From: IDS-8 sp035304285
GTDB taxonomy: Bacteria; Pseudomonadota; Gammaproteobacteria; Steroidobacterales; Woeseiaceae
Direction: 5' to 3'
Assembly (NCBI GenBank): GCA_035304285.1
Contig: DATGQI010000013.1
Span: forward strand, 1 to 37,787
Length of the DNA stretch: 37,787 bases
Numbering within the stretch: the stretch's first letter is position 1; every line of letters starts with the position of its first letter. Both the position numbers and the translations under genes were made by a program. Below, one piece after another: positions 8,330 through 15,773 of this stretch. Under the pieces are notes generated by a model. It was not told the origin of the DNA. It made no database searches and saw only the letters and a list, made by a program, of their open reading frames with translations.

Positions 8330-9346
8330 CTATTCCAGGCTCGGCGTTGGCGGTGGCCAGGCGCGGGCGATTTTCTCGGGATTGATGAAACTCGCGCTAC
8401 GCGCCACCTCGTTGCATCGGTCGAATTCCGCGCGCGTGAAGTTGTGCTCCCGATCCATTAACTCGTACTCATGGCTAAGGTCAATGCCAAACAGGCTGGG
8501 ATCATCCGAGTTGATCGTTACCGGCACGCCCGCATCCATGAGCTTCCGGACCGGGTGCTCATCAATCGAGGGCACCGAGTTGCACAACCAGTTGCTGGTG
8601 GGGCAGACCTCGAGCACCACGTTCTTTTCGCGCACCAGGGCCATGACGCCGGGGTCGCCGATGATGTGAATACCGTGCCCGATGCGCTCGGCGCCAAGGA
8701 TTTCTATGGCGTCTCGCACCTGTGCCGGTGCGCCCGGTCCCGGTTCCTCGCCGGCATGTACGGTGAGATGCAGCCCTGCGTTCCGGGCCTTGTCCACCAT
8801 CGGTGCATAAACGTTAAGCTCGTGGGTGTCCCGATCGGCGAAATCGAGCGCGACAAACGTCTCGCCGCAGTCAACGATGAAATCGACCGTCCTTGCCGCC
8901 TCCGACACCGGCAAGGTCTTCTGCACGATGCCGATCAAGCCAACCGCGAGCTCCAGGTCCGCTGCGCGCTGCACCCCGCGCAGGATCGCGCGGTGGATCT
9001 TTTCCTTGTCGAGATGAGGCTTGTCGAGGGCAATGAAGTCCGGCGAGTAGCGAAACTCCATCACGCGAATGCCCTGCGCGACCGCGTCCTCGCAGGCTTC
9101 GAACGTCATGCGCTCGATCACTTCCTCCGAGCACCAGATGCGCTGGATGTCGACGAACCGCGCCAGCGCCACCGCAAGGTTCGCCAGTGGCCGGGTCAGC
9201 AGCCATTCGTCGCGAAACAGCTTTGGGTTCTGCGGGATGTCGAGCCCCAAGGTCCTGCCCACTTCCATTACCGTTTGCGGGCGGAAGCAGGCCTCGAGGT
9301 GGCAATGCAGTTCGACTTTGGGGACGTCCCGAAAATTCAGGGGCAT
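8330..9346 (-). CDS. add: Adenosine deaminase family protein
   Basis: Zinc hydrolase of the amidohydrolase superfamily that turns adenosine into inosine. From ATG 9346 (338 residues) the motifs are HCH at 14-16, HAGE at 197-200 with the catalytic Glu, GHG at 223-225 and SDDP at 280-283 with the metal-binding Asp. The segment after the first motif reads LEACFRP instead of the usual LDGSxRP. That change, with CPTSNW near 248-253, leaves room for an adenine deaminase or another deaminase of the family. GTG 9370 overlapping the lipocalin TGA is an alternative start. I prefer 9346 because homologues begin close to PKVELH. The stop lies in REP-derived sequence. Confidence 0.85.
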   Translation of the reverse strand: MPLNFRDVPKVELHCHLEACFRPQTVMEVGRTLGLDIPQNPKLFRDEWLLTRPLANLAVALARFVDIQRIWCSEEVIERMTFEACEDAVAQGIRVMEFRYSPDFIALDKPHLDKEKIHRAILRGVQRAADLELAVGLIGIVQKTLPVSEAARTVDFIVDCGETFVALDFADRDTHELNVYAPMVDKARNAGLHLTVHAGEEPGPGAPAQVRDAIEILGAERIGHGIHIIGDPGVMALVREKNVVLEVCPTSNWLCNSVPSIDEHPVRKLMDAGVPVTINSDDPSLFGIDLSHEYELMDREHNFTRAEFDRCNEVARSASFINPEKIARAWPPPTPSLE

Positions 9347-9366
9347 TTCCCGCGTAGGAGCGCCGA

Positions 9367-9954
9367 TCACAGTCCGGGCGGCAGGTCTGGCTGCCCGTGC
9401 TCCACGTAAATGAGATTCTCCGTTTCAAAACCCAGTTCGGCGGCTTTCGCGACCAGCCGGTCCAGCGTCTCGCGGGTAAGTTCCGGCTCGCGGGCGAGGA
9501 TCCAGAGATAGGAGCGGTCGTTGCCGGTCACCATCGAGTACTCGTAGCCCTCCTTGTCCAGCTCGAAGATGTTGTAGGAGCCGTAGAAGGGACCGAAGAA
9601 CGATACTTTCAGCCGACCCGTATCCGGTGACTCGATGAAGTACGCTTTGCCCTCGGCTTCCTTCCAGGTCCCGGATTCCTTCTCGAAGCCGCGATTGATG
9701 ACTTTTACGCCGCCGTCATCGCGCAGGCTGTAAACGGCGGTGACCTCGGACAGTCCGCGCTCGAAGCGGTGGTCGAAGCGGGCGATCTCGTACCACGTAC
9801 CGAGGTAGCGGTCGAGTTCGAAGCCGGTGACGGGCTCGATGCCCTCCGGCACGCCGGTGCAACCGCCCAGAAGCGCGCCAACCGACAAGCCGAGGAGCGC
9901 GCGAACCCGCGCCGGTAGTTGAGAAAACCCGCTCCGGCTTCGCGCGCGGTTCAT
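9367..9954 (-). CDS. blc: Bacterial lipocalin lipoprotein (Blc family)
   Basis: Eight-stranded beta-barrel lipoprotein thought to bind fatty acids or lysophospholipids at the outer membrane. A signal peptide ends in the lipobox LGGC at about residues 29-32. The lipocalin signature GTWYEIARFDHRFERG follows, then GPFYGSYNIFEL and SYLWILAREP, all in Blc order. The +2 residue is Thr, compatible with outer-membrane sorting. ATG 9954 lies two bases after the methyltransferase stop, and the TGA overlaps a possible GTG start of add, so it is embedded in an operon with nucleoside genes. That association has no obvious metabolic logic. Confidence 0.93.
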   Translation of the reverse strand: MNRARSRSGFSQLPARVRALLGLSVGALLGGCTGVPEGIEPVTGFELDRYLGTWYEIARFDHRFERGLSEVTAVYSLRDDGGVKVINRGFEKESGTWKEAEGKAYFIESPDTGRLKVSFFGPFYGSYNIFELDKEGYEYSMVTGNDRSYLWILAREPELTRETLDRLVAKAAELGFETENLIYVEHGQPDLPPGL

Positions 9955-9955
9955 G

Positions 9956-10915
9956 CTAGCCGCCCGGCTTGCGGAACTTGAGGGTCATGCGGTTCGACTC
10001 GCCGATCTCGTCCATCTGCGCCCGCATCTGCGCATCCTCGCCGCTGGTCTGGTAGCTCGGCGGCAGGCGCCACACGACGTCGTCGCCTGTCGGCTGGTCG
10101 TTCGGGTTCTCGTTGACGTCGCTTTCCTCGACGAACTCGAAACCGGCTTCAGTGAAGCGATCGATGAGGAATTGCTTCTTCAGGTAGCCGGCGTTCCCGT
10201 CCGCCCACGCGTCCGGCATGTCGGTGCGAGCTTCGTGCTGAACCACGCCCACGATGCCACCCGGCTTGAGGACGCGGTTAACGTCATTCAGGGCGGTGCC
10301 GAGGTAGCCGCCATCATCCTCGAAGCGCGCGAGGTTGTGCAGGGCGCGGATGAGCAGCACTGCATCGGCCTGCCCCTCCATCTCCTCCGGCAGCTCGCCA
10401 AATTCGAATGCATCGACCGTGGCACCATCGTCGCCTCGCCAGGCTTCGGCCTCCTGCGGCCAGTCGGTGGTCCAGGTTTCCATGGAATCAACGAAGTCCT
10501 GGCCAAAGAAGCCGAATTTCGGCCACATCGAGTGGGCGTAGTTCGCGCCGATCAGGCGACCATTTTCGCCGAGGTACGGGATGAGGATTCTCGAATACCA
10601 GCCCCCGCCCGGTAGCGCTTCGACCACCGTCATGCCGGGTTCGATCCCGAAGAACTCCAGTGTTTCCTGCGGGTGCCGGTGCTCGTAACGTGCCCTGACT
10701 TCGTCCGGCTGGGCTTCGAGCACCGACTCGAGCGGGTCGGAAGCGCCCGGAGTATCTTGCGTCGACGCGGTGCTGCTGGACTCCTGCGCCTCTTCCGCCG
10801 CCGGCGCGTACTCCGCCGGCGCGATTTCTTCGGGTCCGGGACCCGATGTGTCGTCGCAGCCCCAGGCGAGCATCGCCGTAACGACTACTGTTCCAAGGAT
10901 CCTGATCTTTCCCAT
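9956..10915 (-). CDS. Lipoprotein class I SAM-dependent methyltransferase, paralogue 1
   Basis: A signal peptide ends AMLAWGC, so the mature protein is probably lipid-anchored at Cys; the lipobox is non-standard (Trp at -2) and Asp at +2 would favour the inner membrane. After a low-complexity Ala/Pro/Glu/Ser linker comes a Rossmann-like domain with PGMTVVEALPGGGWY as motif I, NGRLIGANY as motif II and VLKPGGIVGVVQHE later, as in uncharacterised 'predicted methyltransferases'. ATG 10915 follows GGGGAGGAA; the open frame extends to 11191 but that part crosses a pseudogene. It is closely similar along its length to the gene at 15767-16708. SAM outside the cytosol is unusual, so substrate and activity are unknown. 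Confidence 0.8.
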   Translation of the reverse strand: MGKIRILGTVVVTAMLAWGCDDTSGPGPEEIAPAEYAPAAEEAQESSSTASTQDTPGASDPLESVLEAQPDEVRARYEHRHPQETLEFFGIEPGMTVVEALPGGGWYSRILIPYLGENGRLIGANYAHSMWPKFGFFGQDFVDSMETWTTDWPQEAEAWRGDDGATVDAFEFGELPEEMEGQADAVLLIRALHNLARFEDDGGYLGTALNDVNRVLKPGGIVGVVQHEARTDMPDAWADGNAGYLKKQFLIDRFTEAGFEFVEESDVNENPNDQPTGDDVVWRLPPSYQTSGEDAQMRAQMDEIGESNRMTLKFRKPGG

Positions 10916-11028
10916 AAAATTTCCTCCCCTGCCGGCGCGGCGGCAGCCGGGAAGACCACCGCAAACGCATAAGAACTTCACGATGTTACGGCATTCGCGG
11001 GCAAGCCCGCCATCGCCGCTGGCTCCCC

Positions 11029-11160
11029 TCAGATGTCGGACGCCCAGTCGTGCCCTCTGGCCTTCACCCACTCGTGAAACTTGCCCTAGGCGCCCGGCAG
11101 GCCTTCGTATGACCCATGATAGATGGTCTGCGCCACGCGGGTCCTCGGTTCCTCGATCAT
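11029..11160 (-). pseudogene. Remnant of a GyrI-like (effector-binding domain) gene
   Basis: Reading the - strand from ATG 11160, codons 9-24 give VAQTIYHGSYEGLPGA. A TAG (11086-11088) follows, then GKFHEWVKARGHDWASDI and a TGA (11029-11031). The pattern matches the C-terminal half of GyrI-like small-molecule-binding domains, where a Trp normally occupies both stop positions (xAWGxF, D-[IL]-W-E-x-Y). Both can arise from TGG by single changes. No recognisable continuation was found on either side. The remaining 10916-11248 region holds only a short hairpin at 10997-11010 (GCGGGC-AA-GCCCGC) and no intact gene. Confidence 0.7.
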
Positions 11161-11248
11161 TGGGTGCATCCTTATAAGGTGTGTGCACCATATGATCGTC
11201 CCGCGAGGGTCGGAATCGACAGCAACGGCCGGATGCTGGCGCTCGAGA

Positions 11249-12154
11249 CTAGCGGATCCAGCCGGCAGCGGTTTGCTTGTCGTGGGCGACGATGGCGTTG
11301 CGCATCAGCATTGCGACCGTGACCGGGCCTACTCCGCCGGGAACCGGCGTCACCCAGCTTGCGATTTCCTTGACGCCGTCCGTATCGACGTCGCCAACGA
11401 TCCTCGACTGTCCGTGCTCGTCCACAACGTGATTGATGCCGATGTCGATGACGGCAGCGCCGGGCTTCACCATGTCGGCATGCAGGAAGTGCGGAATGCC
11501 GACGGCGACCAGCACGGCGTCGGCGCGGCGTGAGTGCGCGGCGACGGAGCGCGTCATGTGGTGGCACACCGTTACGGTCGCCCCTTCGGCCATCAGCATG
11601 AACGCGGCCGGCTTTCCGACAATTTCCGAGTGACCGATCATGACGACCTCGAGCCCGGCAAGCTTCAAGCCCGTCTCGCGAATCAGCTCGACAGAGGCCG
11701 CCGCGGTACAGGGGCTCAAGGCAAGATCGTTATAGACGATGTTGCCGATCGATGCCGGGTTCATGCCCTCGACGTCCTTCAGCGGATGGATCGCCGATTG
11801 CAGCGACCGGACGTGTATGTGCTGCGGCACCGGCCGTTGCAGGATGACGCCGAGCACGTCCGGGTCGTCGTTCATCTTGAGCAGACGCGCTTTGCATTCC
11901 TCCTGCGACAGGTCCGCGGGCCAGAGCTGCTGGTCGAATGGAATACCTGCCTTGAGCGCGCCGCTCGCCTGGTTGCGAACGTAGACATCGATCTCCGGGC
12001 GGCCACCGATGCTGATCGAGACCAGCTTGCCCAGCGGATGCTTGCGGCTCGCCTTTGCGACGCGATCGGCAACCTCGGCGATGATGCGGTCGCGTACGGC
12101 GGCGCCGCTCAACAGCCTGTTGTCTTCGTGGAGCAGGCGGTCGTGGTTTTGCAT
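11249..12154 (-). CDS. folD: FolD-type methylenetetrahydrofolate dehydrogenase/cyclohydrolase, atypical active site
   Basis: FolD interconverts methylene-, methenyl- and formyl-tetrahydrofolate in the cytosol. Overall layout is normal: substrate motif Y58-V-R-N-Q62, GVILQRPVP at 102-110, HPLKDVEG at 123-130, the nucleotide-binding GHSEIVGKP at 174-182 and PVPGGVGP at 270-277. Three departures stand out: the YxxxK lysine that drives catalysis in characterised FolD is Gln62, the usual QLPLP is QRPVP, and KDVDG is KDVEG. A cyclohydrolase-deficient dehydrogenase is a reasonable inference. It could belong to an established FolD-like subfamily, and another canonical folD may exist elsewhere. ATG 12154 is the only good start. 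It is divergent from the MTA/SAH deaminase gene. Confidence 0.85.
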   Translation of the reverse strand: MQNHDRLLHEDNRLLSGAAVRDRIIAEVADRVAKASRKHPLGKLVSISIGGRPEIDVYVRNQASGALKAGIPFDQQLWPADLSQEECKARLLKMNDDPDVLGVILQRPVPQHIHVRSLQSAIHPLKDVEGMNPASIGNIVYNDLALSPCTAAASVELIRETGLKLAGLEVVMIGHSEIVGKPAAFMLMAEGATVTVCHHMTRSVAAHSRRADAVLVAVGIPHFLHADMVKPGAAVIDIGINHVVDEHGQSRIVGDVDTDGVKEIASWVTPVPGGVGPVTVAMLMRNAIVAHDKQTAAGWIR

Positions 12155-12367
12155 GGATCGTTTCCCGGTGGTGCGCCCGGCGCAGCCATTGTGTTCGCGG
12201 CGATGCTGCCGCGGGCGACATCCTAATTAGTTTCGGCGCGAATTGCCGGAAACTGTCGCACGGGCTGTGCCGCGGGACGAATCCACCACGATATGAGACA
12301 TAACAGGCTGTGGACGCGATTGGCGGTCGCCAGCGGAGGCCACAGGCGGTCGCTGCGGCGCAGCAGG

Positions 12368-12373
12368 TACAAT
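12368..12373 (+). promoter_or_regulatory. Possible -10 element for the MTA/SAH deaminase gene
   Basis: TACAAT matches five of six bases of the sigma-70 -10 consensus and lies 43 bases before the ATG at 12417. No convincing -35 hexamer sits 16-18 bases upstream. The 262-base divergent region 12155-12416 shows nothing else definite apart from small GC-rich inverted repeats near 12330. Confidence 0.25.
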
Positions 12374-12416
12374 TGCGGACCCGCCGGATCGTGACACCTG
12401 CGCCAAAGGACCTTAC

Positions 12417-13925
12417 ATGCAAAAGAACGAAGATCTTCCCACCGCCACCCTTGTCCTCTGCCTCGCCGGTCTCCTTGCAATCGCCGCCTGCTCGCCGCCG
12501 GCCGAAGAGCCGCAACCGCGGCAACCCGGAACCCCGGCCGCGCAGCAACCCGCGGAGCCCGCAACCTCGGCCTCGACCGATACCGGCCTGCCCGGCATCG
12601 ACCTCATCGTCGAGGGCGACTACATCGTCACCATGGACAGTGGGCTGAATGTCATCCAGCGCGGCGCCGTCGCCGTCGATGAAGGCGTGATCGTCGCCAT
12701 CGGTTCCGCCGACGAGATCAACGGCGAGTACTCGGCGACCGAACGACTGGCCGGCGACAACCGCGTCGTGCTTCCCGGCCTCATCAACGGTCATTCACAC
12801 GCGGCGATGACGCTTCTTCGCGGCGTGGCCGACGACCTCGAGCTGATGACCTGGCTCAACGATTACATCTTCCCGGCGGAAGTCGAATTCGTGGACGCGG
12901 AGTTCGTGCGCATCGGCACCGAACTGGCCTGTTGGGAGATGATCCGCGGCGGCACGACGACGTTCGTCGACATGTACTACTATCCGGACGCCATCGCGTC
13001 GGTCGTCGAATCCTGCGGCATGCGCGCGTATATCTCGGCTACCGTGATCGGGCAGCGCAGCCCGGATGCCGAAGGCGCAGAGGACTCCATAGCCAAGGGC
13101 CTCGCATTCATCGAGCGCTGGCAGGGTCGCAATAGCCGCATCACGCCCATCTTCGGGCCGCACGCGAACTACACGATGAACGAGGAGCAGCTGCGCGCGA
13201 CGCGCCAGGCGGCGAACCAGGCCGGGGTGCCGATCAGCATCCATCTCTCTGAATCGCCGTTCGAGTTGCAGTACTCGAAAGATACTTACGGCGCCACGTC
13301 CATCGAATTCTACGAATCGATCAACTTCTTCGACGGCCTCACCATCGGCGCACACGTCGTCTGGCCGACGGAGGAAGAGATTCCGATCCTCGCGGAGCGC
13401 AAGGTGGGCGTCATCCACAACCCGACGTCGAACATGAAGATCGCGTCGGGCATTTCACCGGTAACGGCAATGCTGCGCTCCGGCGTGCGTGTAGGGCTCG
13501 GCACCGACGGCGCCGCCAGCAACAACGACCTCGACATGTGGGAGGAGATGCGCCTCGCGGCTTTCCTGCAGAAGGTGGACCGCATGGACCCGACGGCGCT
13601 ATCCGCCAGCACGGTGCTGAAGATGGCGACCAGCGGTGGGGCGGAGGCGATCGGTCTCGGCGATAGCGTCGGGTCGCTTGTGACCGGCAAGCGCGCCGAC
13701 CTGATCCAGGTGTCCTTTGACGACGTGCACTTCGTACCGACCTACGACGTCATTTCACACCTTATATATGTCGCGGACGAACAGGACGTTGCTTCGACTG
13801 TCGTCGACGGCAAGGTGCTGATGAAAGACGGCGAGATGCTCACTATCGAGACCGAACGCGTGCGGCGCGAAGCGACGGCTTTGGCGGCGCGGATCAAGGC
13901 GGCACTTGCGGAGAAAAACCGCTAA
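12417..13925 (+). CDS. Lipoprotein amidohydrolase of the MTA/SAH deaminase family
   Basis: The family deaminates 5'-methylthioadenosine and S-adenosylhomocysteine to the inosine forms. A signal peptide ends AIAAC (lipobox, Cys at about 25, Ser at +2), followed by a Pro/Ala/Gln-rich linker and then the barrel. Metal and substrate motifs are GLINGHSHAAMTLLRG with HSH, a mid-barrel SIHLSES His, and HNPTSNMKIASG followed by GLGTDGAASNN, as in MtaD-type deaminases. The ATG has AAAGGA six bases upstream. The secreted, lipid-anchored location is unusual because characterised members are cytosolic. It lies between two lipoprotein methyltransferase paralogues and 5 kb from mtnBCD. A different aminohydrolase substrate (for example a chlorotriazine-like compound) cannot be excluded. 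Confidence 0.85.
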   Translation: MQKNEDLPTATLVLCLAGLLAIAACSPPAEEPQPRQPGTPAAQQPAEPATSASTDTGLPGIDLIVEGDYIVTMDSGLNVIQRGAVAVDEGVIVAIGSADEINGEYSATERLAGDNRVVLPGLINGHSHAAMTLLRGVADDLELMTWLNDYIFPAEVEFVDAEFVRIGTELACWEMIRGGTTTFVDMYYYPDAIASVVESCGMRAYISATVIGQRSPDAEGAEDSIAKGLAFIERWQGRNSRITPIFGPHANYTMNEEQLRATRQAANQAGVPISIHLSESPFELQYSKDTYGATSIEFYESINFFDGLTIGAHVVWPTEEEIPILAERKVGVIHNPTSNMKIASGISPVTAMLRSGVRVGLGTDGAASNNDLDMWEEMRLAAFLQKVDRMDPTALSASTVLKMATSGGAEAIGLGDSVGSLVTGKRADLIQVSFDDVHFVPTYDVISHLIYVADEQDVASTVVDGKVLMKDGEMLTIETERVRREATALAARIKAALAEKNR

Positions 13926-13941
13926 AGGAGCCCCGGTCGCG

Positions 13942-14033
13942 GTCGCCCGTGGGATGGGCTCCTGCAGGCTTCTATTCCGAGGCTTGCGCGAAGTTCGGAT
14001 GCAAGCGCTGTAGGAGCCCGTCCTACGGGCGAC
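13942..14033. repeat. REP-like palindrome cluster D (inverted pair)
   Basis: A direct copy at 13942-13967 (with GGGCTCCTGCAG) and an inverted copy at 14008-14033 lie between the deaminase stop (+) and the halogenase stop (-). They can pair into one long hairpin. The spacer begins GCTTCTATTCCG, the same flank seen in the other clusters. This is again a convergent junction. Confidence 0.9.
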
Positions 14034-14063
14034 ACCGGGGCGCCGCCCGTGACGAAGCGCGAT

Positions 14064-15689
14064 TCAGGCGAACGGCCGTCTCTGCGTCACCGGGTAATCC
14101 CCCATTCCGGCGATGCGCTGCAGCCACACGTGGTGCGGCGGCAGCTTCTGGTGCACCACGCTCAGCTTCTCGATGACGTTCTTCAGCACCAGTGGCGGCG
14201 GGCGATCGCTCCCGTACCAGGCGTCGCACTCCTCGGCCAGGAAATCCATGCCGTAAAGAATCGCCTCGTAGCTTTCGTAGCCCCACAGTGTCGCTGTGTC
14301 GATCGGGCCTCGGTGATCGCCGGGATAACCGCCCGACGGCAGCGGGTTCACAGGCTGGTTGGGGAGCAACTGGTCCTCGAAGTCGGCAGGCGAAGGCGGC
14401 TTTACGCGCCAGTAGTCGAGCTTGGCCTTGAGCCTTTCGTTGAGGCGCTCCGGCCGTCGCACTTCCCGCCAGTACTCGGTGTCGCTGCGGCGAGTCAGGC
14501 AGAAATGCATGTTGATGAAGTCCAGAATTTCGTAGAAGCGGTTCGCCATGATGCGGTTGAAGCGAAACGCGAGCGGCGCGTAATCGTCGCCGCGCGGGAA
14601 GTGCTCGGCGAGCATCACGGCCGCGAGGTCGCTGATGTAAAGGCCGGTCGATTCCAGCGGTTCGATAAAGTTGCCGGCAAGCCCTATGGCGATGCAGTTG
14701 CGAACCCACGCCTTCTCGCGATGCCCGACCTTGAAACGCACGATGCGCGAATCGAGCGAAGCCGCATGGCTGCCCTCGAAACGCCGCACCTCCCGTTCGG
14801 CGTCCTCCTCGCTGATAAAGGCACTGGAGTGCACATACCCGAGCGAGCGCTTGTCCTGTAGCGGAATCTCCCAGACCCATCCGGAAGAAAGTGCCGTCGC
14901 GGTGGTGTACGGGCGGACGTATCCCGGAAAGTGCTGCTCGTAAGGTACGTGCATGGTGACGGCGCGATCGTTCAGCAGCCATTTTGAGCAATCCACCCAG
15001 CCGACGCCGAGCTTCTTCTCCATCAGCAGCGACTGGAAGCCTGTGCAATCGAGGAACAGGTCGGCCTCCAGGCGCCGGCCGCCTTTCGTCTTCACCGCGG
15101 CGATATCCCCGTTCTCCGCCATCTCGACGTCGGTGACATGGTCGAGATAGTGACTAACGCCGCGCGCGGTCGAGAGTTCGCAGAGGTGGTCGGCGAACTT
15201 GAGTGCGTTCATGTGATAGGCGTAAGACAGCGGCCGGCCGAAGTCCCAGGGCCCGAGCATCTGCGCCGAGAGGTTCAACTCGCAGATGATCGGCTGCGCC
15301 GAGACGGTCTCGGAGAACGGAATCGAACGGTCGCTCCTCAGCCAGAACTCGCCGGCGCGATCGATGGGGCCGGGACGCTGGCGGCTGAACGGGTGGTGGT
15401 AGAACTCGCCCTTGCCGTGCAGCCAGTTCACGTAGCGGATGGATTGCTTGAACGTCCCGTCCACCCGCCGCATGAAGTCATGCTGGTCGATGCCGACGAC
15501 GGCGAGGATGTGGTTGATGTTCGGGATTGTGGCCTCGCCAACCCCGATACGCGGCACGTCCGGCGATTCGACCAGGCTGATGTCGGCCCGCCTCATCCCG
15601 TCACTGTTGAGCGCCGCGTTGAGATAGGCCGCCGCCATCCAGCCGGCGGAACCGCCGCCGACCACCAGGACCTTCCGGGTTTTAATCAA
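14064..15689 (-). CDS. FAD-dependent tryptophan halogenase family protein
   Basis: Family members use FADH2, O2 and halide to make HOCl that is relayed by an active-site Lys to an aromatic substrate such as tryptophan. Visible features are the FAD fold GGGSAGW at 11-17, GEATIP at 51-56, the candidate catalytic Lys K81 in TFKQSIRYVNW, the halogenase signature GWxWxIP at 270-276 (GWVWEIP) and EPLEST at 343-348 with Glu346. The 541-residue length fits PrnA/RebH-like enzymes. ATG 15689 is followed by the FAD motif as in the family. No flavin reductase, biosynthetic cluster or TonB receptor lies next to it. The substrate is unknown. Confidence 0.9.
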   Translation of the reverse strand: MIKTRKVLVVGGGSAGWMAAAYLNAALNSDGMRRADISLVESPDVPRIGVGEATIPNINHILAVVGIDQHDFMRRVDGTFKQSIRYVNWLHGKGEFYHHPFSRQRPGPIDRAGEFWLRSDRSIPFSETVSAQPIICELNLSAQMLGPWDFGRPLSYAYHMNALKFADHLCELSTARGVSHYLDHVTDVEMAENGDIAAVKTKGGRRLEADLFLDCTGFQSLLMEKKLGVGWVDCSKWLLNDRAVTMHVPYEQHFPGYVRPYTTATALSSGWVWEIPLQDKRSLGYVHSSAFISEEDAEREVRRFEGSHAASLDSRIVRFKVGHREKAWVRNCIAIGLAGNFIEPLESTGLYISDLAAVMLAEHFPRGDDYAPLAFRFNRIMANRFYEILDFINMHFCLTRRSDTEYWREVRRPERLNERLKAKLDYWRVKPPSPADFEDQLLPNQPVNPLPSGGYPGDHRGPIDTATLWGYESYEAILYGMDFLAEECDAWYGSDRPPPLVLKNVIEKLSVVHQKLPPHHVWLQRIAGMGDYPVTQRRPFA

Positions 15690-15747
15690 TCCGTTTCCTT
15701 TAACCAGCGGAGGCGAACGCTGGCAGGTTCGATCCCCCTCGTCACAC

Positions 15748-15773
15748 TCGCCCGCATGTCGGGCTCCTACATC
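15748..15773. repeat. Solitary REP-like element E overlapping a stop codon
   Basis: TCGCCCGCATGTCGGGCTCC followed by TACATC matches the direct repeat form with small changes. Its CTA at 15767-15769 is, on the - strand, the TAG stop of the methyltransferase paralogue 2. No inverted partner is found nearby. Confidence 0.75.

Noticed and set aside
11029..11160. Recoding of TAG and TGA as Trp or other residues
   Set aside because: Surrounding genes use these codons as ordinary stops, and the remnant lacks both ends of the domain, so simple decay explains it.
10916..11191. N-terminal extension of methyltransferase paralogue 1
   Set aside because: The true start at 10915 has GGGGAGGAA and a signal peptide; the extension is polar and runs over the GyrI-like remnant in another frame.
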